Source: CAYMEV01 sp964431655 [NCBI: uncultured bacterium] (GTDB lineage Bacteria; CAYMEV01). From it: DNA of 6,096 bases. Location of the stretch: positions 1-6,096 of the forward strand of contig CAYSKJ010000182.1 of the NCBI GenBank assembly GCA_964431655.1. Direction: 5' to 3'. Below are positions 1-5,860 of the stretch, piece after piece; within the stretch, counting starts at the first letter, position 1; every line of letters begins with the position of its first letter. The notes below the pieces were generated by a model. That model made no database searches. It was given only the letters and a program-made list of their open reading frames with translations, and was not told where the DNA came from. The position numbers and the translations under genes are program-made.

Positions 1-1561
1 TATTTTCAAGGTGCCTTATTTTTTTGCTGGTATCCCGTATCTGTTTCTTCAGGGACCTTAATTTCCTCTGATCATTATAAAGCCTTTTTTCACGAAGCTT
101 CTCGTCATAGGTACAGCTGTAATCAGTCAGTTCTCTGAGCCTGCTGTTCTTTTCCTCCAGTTCTGCGTGCTTTATTCGTATCTCAGGCTGTTCCTGAAAA
201 GCCCAGAAGCTCTTAAGCAGGACACTGTCTATGGATTCGGGAGAATTCAGGTATAAAAGGCTTATAATGCTATTATAGGAAAGGTCGAAAGCGCTTTTAA
301 CCTTCTCTGTTTTCCCTGACACGTATTTCATCAAAATTTCAGGGATAAAATCCCTTACCTTTGATGTGATGACAACATAACCGACCCTGTCTATCCCTCT
401 CCTTCCAGCCCTTCCGGCTTTCTGGTGAAACTGCTGGGATGTAAGGGGGACAGTTGCTATCCCGTTGAATTTTGAAACAGAACCGAAAACCACGGTCTTT
501 ACTGGAAAATTAAGCCCCAGGGCAAATGTCGAAGTACAGTAAAGGACCTTTACCAGGCCCTTTTCCACCAGGACTTCAACCAGTCTCTTGTACATCGGAT
601 TCATCCCTGAATGGTGAAAGCCTATTCCCTTTTCAAGGATAGACTGCAGGTCATCCATTTCCTTTAAATACATATCGGAATAGGAATCACGAAGGGATAA
701 TATCTCCGATCTGACCGTCTTCTTGTCTTCATTATTCAGGTAGTCATAGCGACCTGAGAGAAGCCTTGCATATTCCTCGCACTGCTTTCTGTTAAAATTG
801 AAATAAAGCATTGGGAAATATGAACTTCCCAAATACTTGATCACCTCGATATGATTTGCTGTCTGGCTGTTCTTCTGCAATGGGATAGAAGCATGGCCTG
901 TCCGCGCATAAAAGTCGTTAATAAACTCCCTGACATCCTTTTCTGAGGCAATTTCATGCAGGTTAAAGCCTCTGGCATATATATAAAACCTTAAAGGGAC
1001 ATATCGTCTGCTTTCCTTTACAAAGTATACCTTCCTGCCCTTTATATAGGATATCCATTCTGCCAGTTCACGAATATTCGGCACCGTAGCAGAAAGCCCT
1101 ATTATCTGCACACTGGAGGGAAGCTTTATGATAGATTCCTCCCATGCCACTCCCCTGTCTTCATCCCCGATATAGTGGATTTCATCAAAGATTACCGAAA
1201 CAATGGATTCAATATATTCCTCATCGTCTGAATAAAGTATATTCCTGAGTATTTCTGTTGTCATGATAACAAACGGTGCATTTATGTTTATCTTGAAATC
1301 ACCTGTCATTATTCCTATATTATTACTGCCGAAGGCATCGCAGTATTCCCTGTATTTCTGATTTGACAGGGCTTTTATGGGAGAGGTGTATATAATTCTC
1401 CCGGGTTTGAATATATTGTTTTCCACAACAAAATCCGCAATCAGAGTTTTGCCTGTGCCTGTGGGTGCTGCCACCAGAACACTTCGGCCGTCCTGTATAT
1501 AACGGATTGCCTTTTCCTGAAAAGAGTCCAGAATAAAGCTCCTGAAAATCATGGCCGTCAT
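1..1561 (-). CDS. Ski2/Mtr4-like DExH-box RNA helicase (C-terminus beyond left edge)
   Basis: This is a superfamily 2 helicase, predicted to use ATP to unwind or remodel RNA in the cytoplasm. About 520 residues are visible; the frame stays open to base 1. Counting from the ATG at 1561: Q-motif-like SFILDSFQ (8-15), motif I AAPTGTGKT (31-39), motif Ia TSPIKALSNQKY (59-70), motif II DEIH (126-129), motif III SAT (157-159), a HHSGM element (316-320), motif V TFALGLNFP (345-353) and motif VI QKAGRAGRRG (380-389). Then comes the Mtr4-type stretch FDLSYNSI with SFWAFQ, and a charged, probably coiled-coil segment from about residue 465 onward, where Mtr4 relatives carry an arch insertion. The DExH motif and this C-terminal layout favour the Ski2/HelY/Dob10 group over ordinary DEAD-box proteins. 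The cellular role is unknown. The start is uncertain: the ATGs at 1561 and 1552 lack a ribosome binding site, whereas an in-frame ATA at 1591 has one. It is divergent from ackA. Confidence 0.93.
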   Translation of the reverse strand, partial: MTAMIFRSFILDSFQEKAIRYIQDGRSVLVAAPTGTGKTLIADFVVENNIFKPGRIIYTSPIKALSNQKYREYCDAFGSNNIGIMTGDFKININAPFVIMTTEILRNILYSDDEEYIESIVSVIFDEIHYIGDEDRGVAWEESIIKLPSSVQIIGLSATVPNIRELAEWISYIKGRKVYFVKESRRYVPLRFYIYARGFNLHEIASEKDVREFINDFYARTGHASIPLQKNSQTANHIEVIKYLGSSYFPMLYFNFNRKQCEEYARLLSGRYDYLNNEDKKTVRSEILSLRDSYSDMYLKEMDDLQSILEKGIGFHHSGMNPMYKRLVEVLVEKGLVKVLYCTSTFALGLNFPVKTVVFGSVSKFNGIATVPLTSQQFHQKAGRAGRRGIDRVGYVVITSKVRDFIPEILMKYVSGKTEKVKSAFDLSYNSIISLLYLNSPESIDSVLLKSFWAFQEQPEIRIKHAELEEKNSRLRELTDYSCTYDEKLREKRLYNDQRKLRSLKKQIRDTSKKIRHLEN

Positions 1562-1588
1562 CGCTTGTTGTTTTTCATAATGTTCTGC

Positions 1589-1604
1589 TATTCAGTGTCC
1601 TTTT
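1589..1604 (-). promoter_or_regulatory. Shine-Dalgarno-like site placed for a possible AUA start of the helicase
   Basis: On the minus strand AAAAGGA (1604-1598) is followed by six bases and then ATA (1591-1589). That ATA is in frame with the helicase, immediately after an in-frame TGA, and ten codons before the first ATG. No comparable purine-rich site precedes the ATG at 1561 or 1552 at normal spacing. AUA starts are rare but known in bacteria (for example infC). Either translation begins at AUA, adding about ten residues (AEHYEKQQA after the initiator), or the ATG is used with a weak site. Confidence 0.4.
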
Positions 1605-1642
1605 GATAATGCTTCAGCATAGTGCTACTTTAATTCACAACA

Positions 1643-1672
1643 GGTATAAAATCAAATAAAAACAGATTTCAA
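1643..1672 (-). promoter_or_regulatory. Candidate sigma-A promoter for the helicase
   Basis: Read on the minus strand, TTGAAA (1672-1667, five of six to consensus) and TATACC (1648-1643, four of six) are separated by 18 bases. It lies about 40 bases upstream of the Shine-Dalgarno-like site of the helicase and points leftward. The -10 is mediocre and the region is AT-rich, so a chance match is possible. Confidence 0.4.
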
Positions 1673-1692
1673 TATTTCCCGGATATTAATTA

Positions 1693-1721
1693 TTGACATA
1701 TAAGTTACTTATTTCTATAAT
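1693..1721 (+). promoter_or_regulatory. Consensus sigma-A promoter of ackA
   Basis: TTGACA (1693-1698) and TATAAT (1716-1721) are both perfect matches to the housekeeping consensus and sit 17 bases apart, the optimal spacing. Transcription should start near 1728, giving a leader of roughly 30 bases before ackA. A perfect promoter predicts strong expression, fitting a core energy enzyme. An imperfect dyad (AATAT at 1671-1675 and ATATT at 1683-1687) lies just upstream of the -35 box. Confidence 0.88.
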
Positions 1722-1742
1722 CGGTAAAAATTCAAATTTCTT

Positions 1743-1748
1743 AGGAGG
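1743..1748 (+). promoter_or_regulatory. Ribosome binding site of ackA (AGGAGG)
   Basis: A full AGGAGG core lies 11 bases before the ATG at 1760, a slightly long but functional spacing. It fixes the start of ackA, in agreement with the family's N-terminal signature directly after that ATG. Confidence 0.85.
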
Positions 1749-1759
1749 CTTTCATACTA

Positions 1760-2956
1760 ATGAAGATATTAGTAATAAACAGCGGCAGTTCATCCATAAA
1801 GTACCAGCTCATTGAGGCACCGGAGGGCACGGTCTATGCAAAGGGACTGGTTGAAAGAATCGGAATCAAGGATTCAAGGCTTAAGCACAAGAATATTCTT
1901 AACAGCAGAGAATCAACCATTACCGAGGATATTCCGGACCATACCAAGGGACTGAAAATGATAATCAACATACTCCTGGACAAAGAGGACGGTGTACTTT
2001 CTGACCTTTCAGAGATAGGAGCTGTCGGCCACCGGGTGGTTCACGGAGGTTCCCTGTATTCAGACAGTGTCATAATTGACGGGAAGGTCAAAGAACAGAT
2101 AAGAGAATATTTTGTATGCGCACCCCTTCATAACCCTGCCAACCTGCTGGGAATCGAAGCCTCGGAAAAAATTATACCCGACAAGAAAAACATTGCTGTA
2201 TTTGACACTGCATTCCACCAGACAATGCCAAAAGCAAGCTATGTCTATGCATTGCCCTACTCCTATTATACGGATAAAAAAATAAGAAGATACGGTTTTC
2301 ATGGAATCTCGCACAAATATGTAGCCCTGAGGGTTGCCGAAATCATAAAAAAGGATATAAAGGATTTAAAAATAATAACATGCCACCTTGGGAACGGAGC
2401 ATCCCTTACCGCCGTTGACAGGGGCAAAAGCGTGGATACAAGCCTGGGTTTCGGTACCATGTGCGGTTTGACCATGGGAACAAGGTCCGGGGATATTGAC
2501 CCCTTCATTCTTGTATTTTTAATGCAGAATTACAATATGTCCGCCGATGAAATAAACGATGTTATTTATAAAAAAAGCGGTGTTTACGGCATTACAGGCA
2601 TAAGCAACGATATGAGGGATATTGAGGGCGCCGCCGAGAAGGGGGATAAGAAAGCTCAGCTGGCCCTGGATATTTATGTCCATAACCTCAAAAAATATAT
2701 AGGCGCCTATATTGCGGTGATGAACGGGGTTGATGCCATTGTTTTCACAGCGGGTGTCGGCGAAAACAGCCCCTACATAAGGGAAAAAACCCTGGAAAAT
2801 ATGGAATTTTACGGCATTCACCTTGACAAAAAGGCAAATGACTTTAAGGGGAAAGAAAGGGTGATAACGATGAAAGACAGCAGGGTTATGGGTATAGTCA
2901 TCCCGACCAATGAAGAGCTTATGATAGCAAAGGATACCTACCGCCTTGTAATTTAA
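1760..2956 (+). CDS. ackA: Acetate kinase
   Basis: Acetate kinase (ATP:acetate phosphotransferase, ASKHA fold) reversibly converts acetyl phosphate and ADP into acetate and ATP, the last, energy-yielding step of acetate fermentation, in the cytoplasm. At 398 residues it is the normal family length. Signature 1, INSGSSSIK, is at 6-14 and signature 2, RYGFHGISHKY, at 177-187. Residues matching the catalytic set known from the Methanosarcina enzyme are all present: R92 in HRVVHGG, D149 in FDTAFHQ, H181 in FHGISH, R242 in GTRSGDIDP and E385 in TNEE. The nucleotide-binding motifs HLGNGAS (209-215) and TAGVGENS (330-337) are also intact, so the enzyme should be active. It appears monocistronic: the phosphotransacetylase gene pta, a common neighbour, is absent, and both flanking genes are on the other strand. 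No strong intrinsic terminator follows; a T8 run at 2978-2985 is preceded only by a weak, GU-containing stem. Butyrate or propionate kinases are close relatives, but the motifs fit acetate kinase best. Confidence 0.97.
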   Translation: MKILVINSGSSSIKYQLIEAPEGTVYAKGLVERIGIKDSRLKHKNILNSRESTITEDIPDHTKGLKMIINILLDKEDGVLSDLSEIGAVGHRVVHGGSLYSDSVIIDGKVKEQIREYFVCAPLHNPANLLGIEASEKIIPDKKNIAVFDTAFHQTMPKASYVYALPYSYYTDKKIRRYGFHGISHKYVALRVAEIIKKDIKDLKIITCHLGNGASLTAVDRGKSVDTSLGFGTMCGLTMGTRSGDIDPFILVFLMQNYNMSADEINDVIYKKSGVYGITGISNDMRDIEGAAEKGDKKAQLALDIYVHNLKKYIGAYIAVMNGVDAIVFTAGVGENSPYIREKTLENMEFYGIHLDKKANDFKGKERVITMKDSRVMGIVIPTNEELMIAKDTYRLVI

Positions 2957-2989
2957 GGGCTCTTTCTTTCAGACAGCTTTTTTTTCAGC

Positions 2990-4636
2990 TCATAATTCTA
3001 CTGTAACTTTGTAAATATTGCTGTTTTCCTTAACGGCAAGGTAATAAAGCCTGCCTGTCTCATCAAACATGAACTTGCCGCCTCCTGTTGAAATTATGCT
3101 GTCATAAAGCTCTCCAGGGAAATCATTTATATATACACAGGCTTTTTCTCCCTGGAAAACACCGTAGATAATACTGCTGTTGTCAGGGGAGAAAACCGGA
3201 GGAGCTGAGCTTATGCCTTCAAACCTGCCCAGCTGGACTCCGTTAAGGACCGGCACCCATTCCTCTCCGCTTATGCCAACATAAAATACACTCTTGCCGT
3301 CAGGGCTGAATATGGGTGTCTGTTCCATTATTCCGTCATAGATCTCTTCTTCCCTGCCGTCAACAACCACAACCCATTTGCTGTTTTCCATCCCTCCGTA
3401 GGCAAATCTTTTGGAATCAGGGCTGAATACGGGAGTCCCCTGGAGTATATCCCTGTACCTTTTCTGCTCTATGCCGTCTACTACTACTATCCAGTCTTCC
3501 CCTTCCTTACAGCAGTAGGCGTATCTTCTGCTGTCAGGGCTCCAGGTCAGAGGCTCTGATATGACTTTATCATATATCTTCTCTTCCCTGCCGTTTATTA
3601 CAAAGAGGTTTTTCTCATCCTTTATGACAATCAACGACCACTGTGAACTATCAGGGCTGAAACTCAGCGTTTTTACCAGACAATCCCGATACTCTCCTAC
3701 ATTTTTACCGTTTACAACAATACAAAGCTTTTCCCCTTCCAGACCCCAGTAGGCATAATTCCTGCTGTCAGGGCTGAATAACAGGTCCCCTACATTATCA
3801 AAGGTATTTTCCTCTTTTCCATCTATTATAACAACCCATTTTTCACCCCTGTAGCCGGCATAGATATACCTTTTTCCATCAGGGCTGAGCACAGGTGTAT
3901 CCTTCAGCAATCCATCAAAAGCATAATTATCTTCGGCCCCGTTCTTTACCATAACCCACCTGCCGTCCAGAACGGCACCATAATAGTAATTTCTGCTGTC
4001 GGAAGAAAAAACCGGTGTATTTTCAAGGATGCCTTCATAGGCTTTTTTGTCCTCATTTCCGTTGAAAACCACCGCCCATTTGTCTTCCTTGAGTCCGGCA
4101 TATATATAGGACCTGCTGTCCGGTGCAAAGACAGGTGTCCCCTCCAGCAGTCCGTTATACCTGTTTGGATCCTCCTTCTCATCAACCACTACAGACCACT
4201 GGTCGCCAAGGAAGGCTGCATACATGATCTTTCTGCTGTCGGGGCTGAATACCGGGCAGTTGGCAAGTATCCCGTCATACTGCCTTCCTTCTTTTTCATC
4301 GGTTACAATAAACCATTTTGCTTCATCAGAAAGCTCATTGCTCGCTCCATAAGCGGTCCTCTGTCCATCCGGACTGAAAATGGACGGCCCCATGAACATA
4401 TTTTTATATGCCTTATGGGTCTTATTGTCCACTACCATATAATATTCATCATTCTCCTGCATCACATAGGCTGTCCTTCGGCCGTCCATGCTCACCTGGA
4501 AGGTGTCTTCAAGACCTTTATCATAGTCTATCTGGGATAGGAACTCCTCTTTAATCTCCCTTTCTGACTTTTTTCCCGAGCAGGAGCAGAAAAGTACAAG
4601 AACAGCAATAATGATAACCATGCATCTTATTTTCAT
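2990..4636 (-). CDS. Secreted lipoprotein with 13 tandem WD40-like (PD40/TolB-type) propeller repeats
   Basis: I do not recognise a named gene. The 548-residue protein starts MKIRC, has a hydrophobic stretch (6-16) and a lipobox-like LFCSC with the acceptor probably C19, so it is predicted to be lipid-anchored on the outer face of the membrane. Residues 20-45 form a short charged linker; residues 46-548 are 13 repeats of 37-43 residues with the consensus VFSPDSRRYAYAG, then WVVVVDGKEE, then YDGIL..TP. The FSPDS/FSPDG motif is typical of the WD40-like PD40 repeat seen in TolB. The last repeat is short (522-548), and YDKGLEDT near 38-45 resembles the end of a repeat, suggesting that the N-terminus closes the ring. 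No catalytic domain is visible, so a binding or scaffold role is inferred; the ligand is unknown. An AAGGGAG ribosome site six bases upstream supports the start. The gene converges on ackA and is transcribed alone. Confidence 0.88.
   Translation of the reverse strand: MKIRCMVIIIAVLVLFCSCSGKKSEREIKEEFLSQIDYDKGLEDTFQVSMDGRRTAYVMQENDEYYMVVDNKTHKAYKNMFMGPSIFSPDGQRTAYGASNELSDEAKWFIVTDEKEGRQYDGILANCPVFSPDSRKIMYAAFLGDQWSVVVDEKEDPNRYNGLLEGTPVFAPDSRSYIYAGLKEDKWAVVFNGNEDKKAYEGILENTPVFSSDSRNYYYGAVLDGRWVMVKNGAEDNYAFDGLLKDTPVLSPDGKRYIYAGYRGEKWVVIIDGKEENTFDNVGDLLFSPDSRNYAYWGLEGEKLCIVVNGKNVGEYRDCLVKTLSFSPDSSQWSLIVIKDEKNLFVINGREEKIYDKVISEPLTWSPDSRRYAYCCKEGEDWIVVVDGIEQKRYRDILQGTPVFSPDSKRFAYGGMENSKWVVVVDGREEEIYDGIMEQTPIFSPDGKSVFYVGISGEEWVPVLNGVQLGRFEGISSAPPVFSPDNSSIIYGVFQGEKACVYINDFPGELYDSIISTGGGKFMFDETGRLYYLAVKENSNIYKVTVEL
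2993..4501 (-). repeat. Thirteen tandem propeller-blade repeats, about 117 nt each
   Basis: Repeat boundaries in residues are 46-85, 86-128, 129-168, 169-208, 209-248, 249-285, 286-324, 325-363, 364-402, 403-441, 442-480, 481-521 and 522-548. The first (motif SMDG) and last (FDETG) are degenerate. Five consecutive copies share the plus-strand word tcagggct at 3300, 3417, 3534, 3651 and 3768, exactly 117 bases apart; a sixth occurs at 3879 after a shortened 111-base unit. This indicates growth by in-frame duplication of single blades. Confidence 0.9.
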
Positions 4637-4642
4637 TTTTTT

Positions 4643-4649
4643 CTCCCTT
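4643..4649 (-). promoter_or_regulatory. Ribosome binding site of the repeat lipoprotein (AAGGGAG)
   Basis: AAGGGAG on the minus strand (4649-4643) lies six bases before the ATG at 4636. It supports that ATG over the internal one at codon 6, which would remove the charged residues at the front of the signal peptide. Confidence 0.8.
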
Positions 4650-4681
4650 AATATAAACTTTGCAAATACATGATACTTTCA

Positions 4682-4710
4682 ATTATCTTTTAATTCATAA
4701 GCTGTGTCAA
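4682..4710 (-). promoter_or_regulatory. Strong sigma-A promoter of the repeat lipoprotein
   Basis: On the minus strand TTGACA (4710-4705, perfect) and GATAAT (4687-4682, five of six) are exactly 17 bases apart. Transcription would start near 4675, leaving a leader of about 40 bases before the ATG. This predicts substantial expression by the housekeeping sigma factor; no obvious operator overlaps it. Confidence 0.82.
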
Positions 4711-4781
4711 TGCTAAAAGTCATCCACTGCAGATTTTTTTGGACCTTTTGCCTGTTCTCTCATCTCTTATATTCCCTTATT

Positions 4782-4824
4782 GCAAATTAATCCATGCAAT
4801 GTGAATATTATTATGGACATTTGC
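4782..4824. repeat. Interrupted inverted repeat in the lipoprotein/transporter spacer
   Basis: GCAAAT (4782-4787) and CCAT (4792-4795) are matched in inverted order by ATGG (4813-4816) and ATTTGC (4819-4824). The two paired blocks (six and four base pairs) are separated by a small asymmetric gap, with a 17-base central loop. It overlaps the weak candidate -35 of the transporter gene and could be an operator dyad or an RNA hairpin. In AT-rich spacer DNA it could also be coincidental. Confidence 0.35.
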
Positions 4825-4841
4825 TAAAATACCCTCATAAA
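4814..4841 (+). promoter_or_regulatory. Weak candidate promoter of the EamA transporter
   Basis: TGGACA (4814-4819, five of six) and CATAAA (4836-4841, four of six) are 16 bases apart, about 70 bases upstream of the TTG start. It is the best housekeeping-type match in this spacer on the plus strand but far weaker than the divergent lipoprotein promoter. Confidence 0.3.
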
Positions 4842-4896
4842 CTACATGGCAAAACTAAAACAGTTTGTTAAATTGAATCAGACACTAAAAGGACCA

Positions 4897-4904
4897 GGAA
4901 AGGA
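4897..4904 (+). promoter_or_regulatory. Ribosome binding site deciding the TTG start (GGAAAGGA)
   Basis: GGAAAGGA ends eight bases before TTG at 4913. The next possible ATG is codon 43, inside the second membrane helix, so it would destroy the transporter fold. The site therefore decides in favour of the TTG. Confidence 0.75.
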
Positions 4905-4912
4905 TATTATAA

Positions 4913-5809
4913 TTGAGCCAGTACACGGGAGAAATACTTGCATTGTCCACCGCCTTCTGCTGGTCGATCACCTCCCTTTCTTTTGAGTCGGCAGGCAAAA
5001 AGGTAGGCTCACTCAGCGTTAATTTCATAAGGCTTGTCATGGCCTTTTTTTTCATAGGGTTTCTTAATATATCAAGGGGATTATCTTTTTTTCCGTCCGG
5101 TCTTGACAGTAAAGCATGGATATTTCTCAGCATAAGCGGCATTATCGGGTTTGCACTGGGAGACCTCTTTCTCTTTCAGGCCTTTGTTGAAATAGGAGCA
5201 AGGCTTTCCATGCTTATAATGAGCCTTGTTCCCCTGGTAACAACCATAACGGGGATTTTTATACTGGATGAGATGCTTGGTCTGTATCAGTGGACGGGAA
5301 TGTTTCTGACCATATCAGGCGTTTCCATGGTTATAATGTTCCGCAGGAAAAGCATGGACAAGAATCTCCGGAAAACCAGTCTTTTAAGAGGATGCCTGTT
5401 TGCCTTCGGAGGTGTCCTGGGACAGTCATCCGGGCTTATTTTAAGCAAACTGGGCATGCGCACCTTCGATGCATTTACCAGCACGCAGATCCGGATAATT
5501 GCAGGGACTATAAGCTTTATTATTATACTTAGCATAGCCGGGCGATGGACAAGGGTAAGACATGCTCTTGTTCACCGGACGGCAATGGTTAGAATATCAA
5601 CGGGGGCTTTTTTCGGGCCTTTTCTTGGCGTTTCCCTGGGCCTCCTGGCTCTTCAGTATACAACGGCGGGAGTGACTGCTACCCTGAACTCAGTGGTTCC
5701 AATCCTTATAATACCGCCTGCAGTAATCATTTTCAGGGAAAGGGTGAATATTCCTGAAATAGCAGGCACTGTCGTGGCAGTTGCAGGGATTGCCTTCATG
5801 TTTCTTTAG
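4913..5809 (+). CDS. EamA/DMT-family membrane transporter
   Basis: This is a drug/metabolite transporter superfamily permease, an inner-membrane protein expected to move a small metabolite, often by export. The 298-residue length is standard for two tandem EamA units of five helices each, here about residues 5-143 and 158-298. The first unit starts GEILALSTAFCWS and ends with MSLVPLVTTITGIFILDE (103-120), the usual Pro-containing helix followed by Glu. The second mirrors it with LNSVVPILIIPPAVIIFRE (258-276) and ends in a hydrophobic C-terminus. A basic loop (RRKSMDKNLRK, 144-154) links the halves and should be cytoplasmic. The protein begins at TTG, backed by a ribosome site, and all ten helices are retained. 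The substrate cannot be read from sequence, as this family covers amino acids, nucleotides, sugars and drugs. It is divergent from the lipoprotein and convergent with the PDZ gene; no clear terminator follows. Confidence 0.92.
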   Translation: MSQYTGEILALSTAFCWSITSLSFESAGKKVGSLSVNFIRLVMAFFFIGFLNISRGLSFFPSGLDSKAWIFLSISGIIGFALGDLFLFQAFVEIGARLSMLIMSLVPLVTTITGIFILDEMLGLYQWTGMFLTISGVSMVIMFRRKSMDKNLRKTSLLRGCLFAFGGVLGQSSGLILSKLGMRTFDAFTSTQIRIIAGTISFIIILSIAGRWTRVRHALVHRTAMVRISTGAFFGPFLGVSLGLLALQYTTAGVTATLNSVVPILIIPPAVIIFRERVNIPEIAGTVVAVAGIAFMFL

Positions 5810-5860
5810 GAATGCCTGCAGAGGCTAAGAATACTAAATAATAAATCAGATTTTAGAATT

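Noticed and set aside
287-298. GAAAGCGCTTTT resembling a catabolite-response (cre) core
   Set aside because: It lies deep within the helicase coding region, lacks the outer cre bases and is far from any promoter; codon content explains it.
1558-1578. Six-codon minigene MKNNKR whose TGA overlaps the helicase ATG
   Set aside because: Its ATG has no ribosome binding site at normal spacing, and the in-frame ATA reading explains the upstream site better.
2060-2821. Three minus-strand open frames (2060-2314, 2299-2508, 2519-2821) within ackA
   Set aside because: They are antisense to a fully conserved enzyme gene and show no initiation signals or family motifs.
2955-2985. Possible intrinsic terminator after ackA (AAGGGCT pairing with AGCTTTT, then Ts)
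   Set aside because: The stem has two GU pairs, a 13-base loop and uses part of the T run itself, so it is too weak to call.
3561-3752. 63-codon plus-strand open frame inside the lipoprotein gene
   Set aside because: It is antisense to strongly repeated coding sequence; its openness follows from the repeat codon pattern, and it resembles no known protein.
3946-4185. 79-codon minus-strand frame overlapping the lipoprotein gene
   Set aside because: It is an out-of-frame shadow of the repeats, with no ribosome site or recognisable domain.
4852-4866. AAACT-AAAAC-AGTTT mini-hairpin upstream of the transporter
   Set aside because: Five AT-rich base pairs are expected by chance in such spacer DNA.
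4885-5142. Minus-strand 85-codon frame over the start of the transporter gene
   Set aside because: It is a shadow of the EamA coding region; the transporter frame has the family motifs and the ribosome site.
5806-5856. Possible terminator between the transporter and PDZ genes (GCCT-GCAG-AGGC; CTAAA...TTTAG)
   Set aside because: The stems are only four to five base pairs and no T tract follows on either strand.
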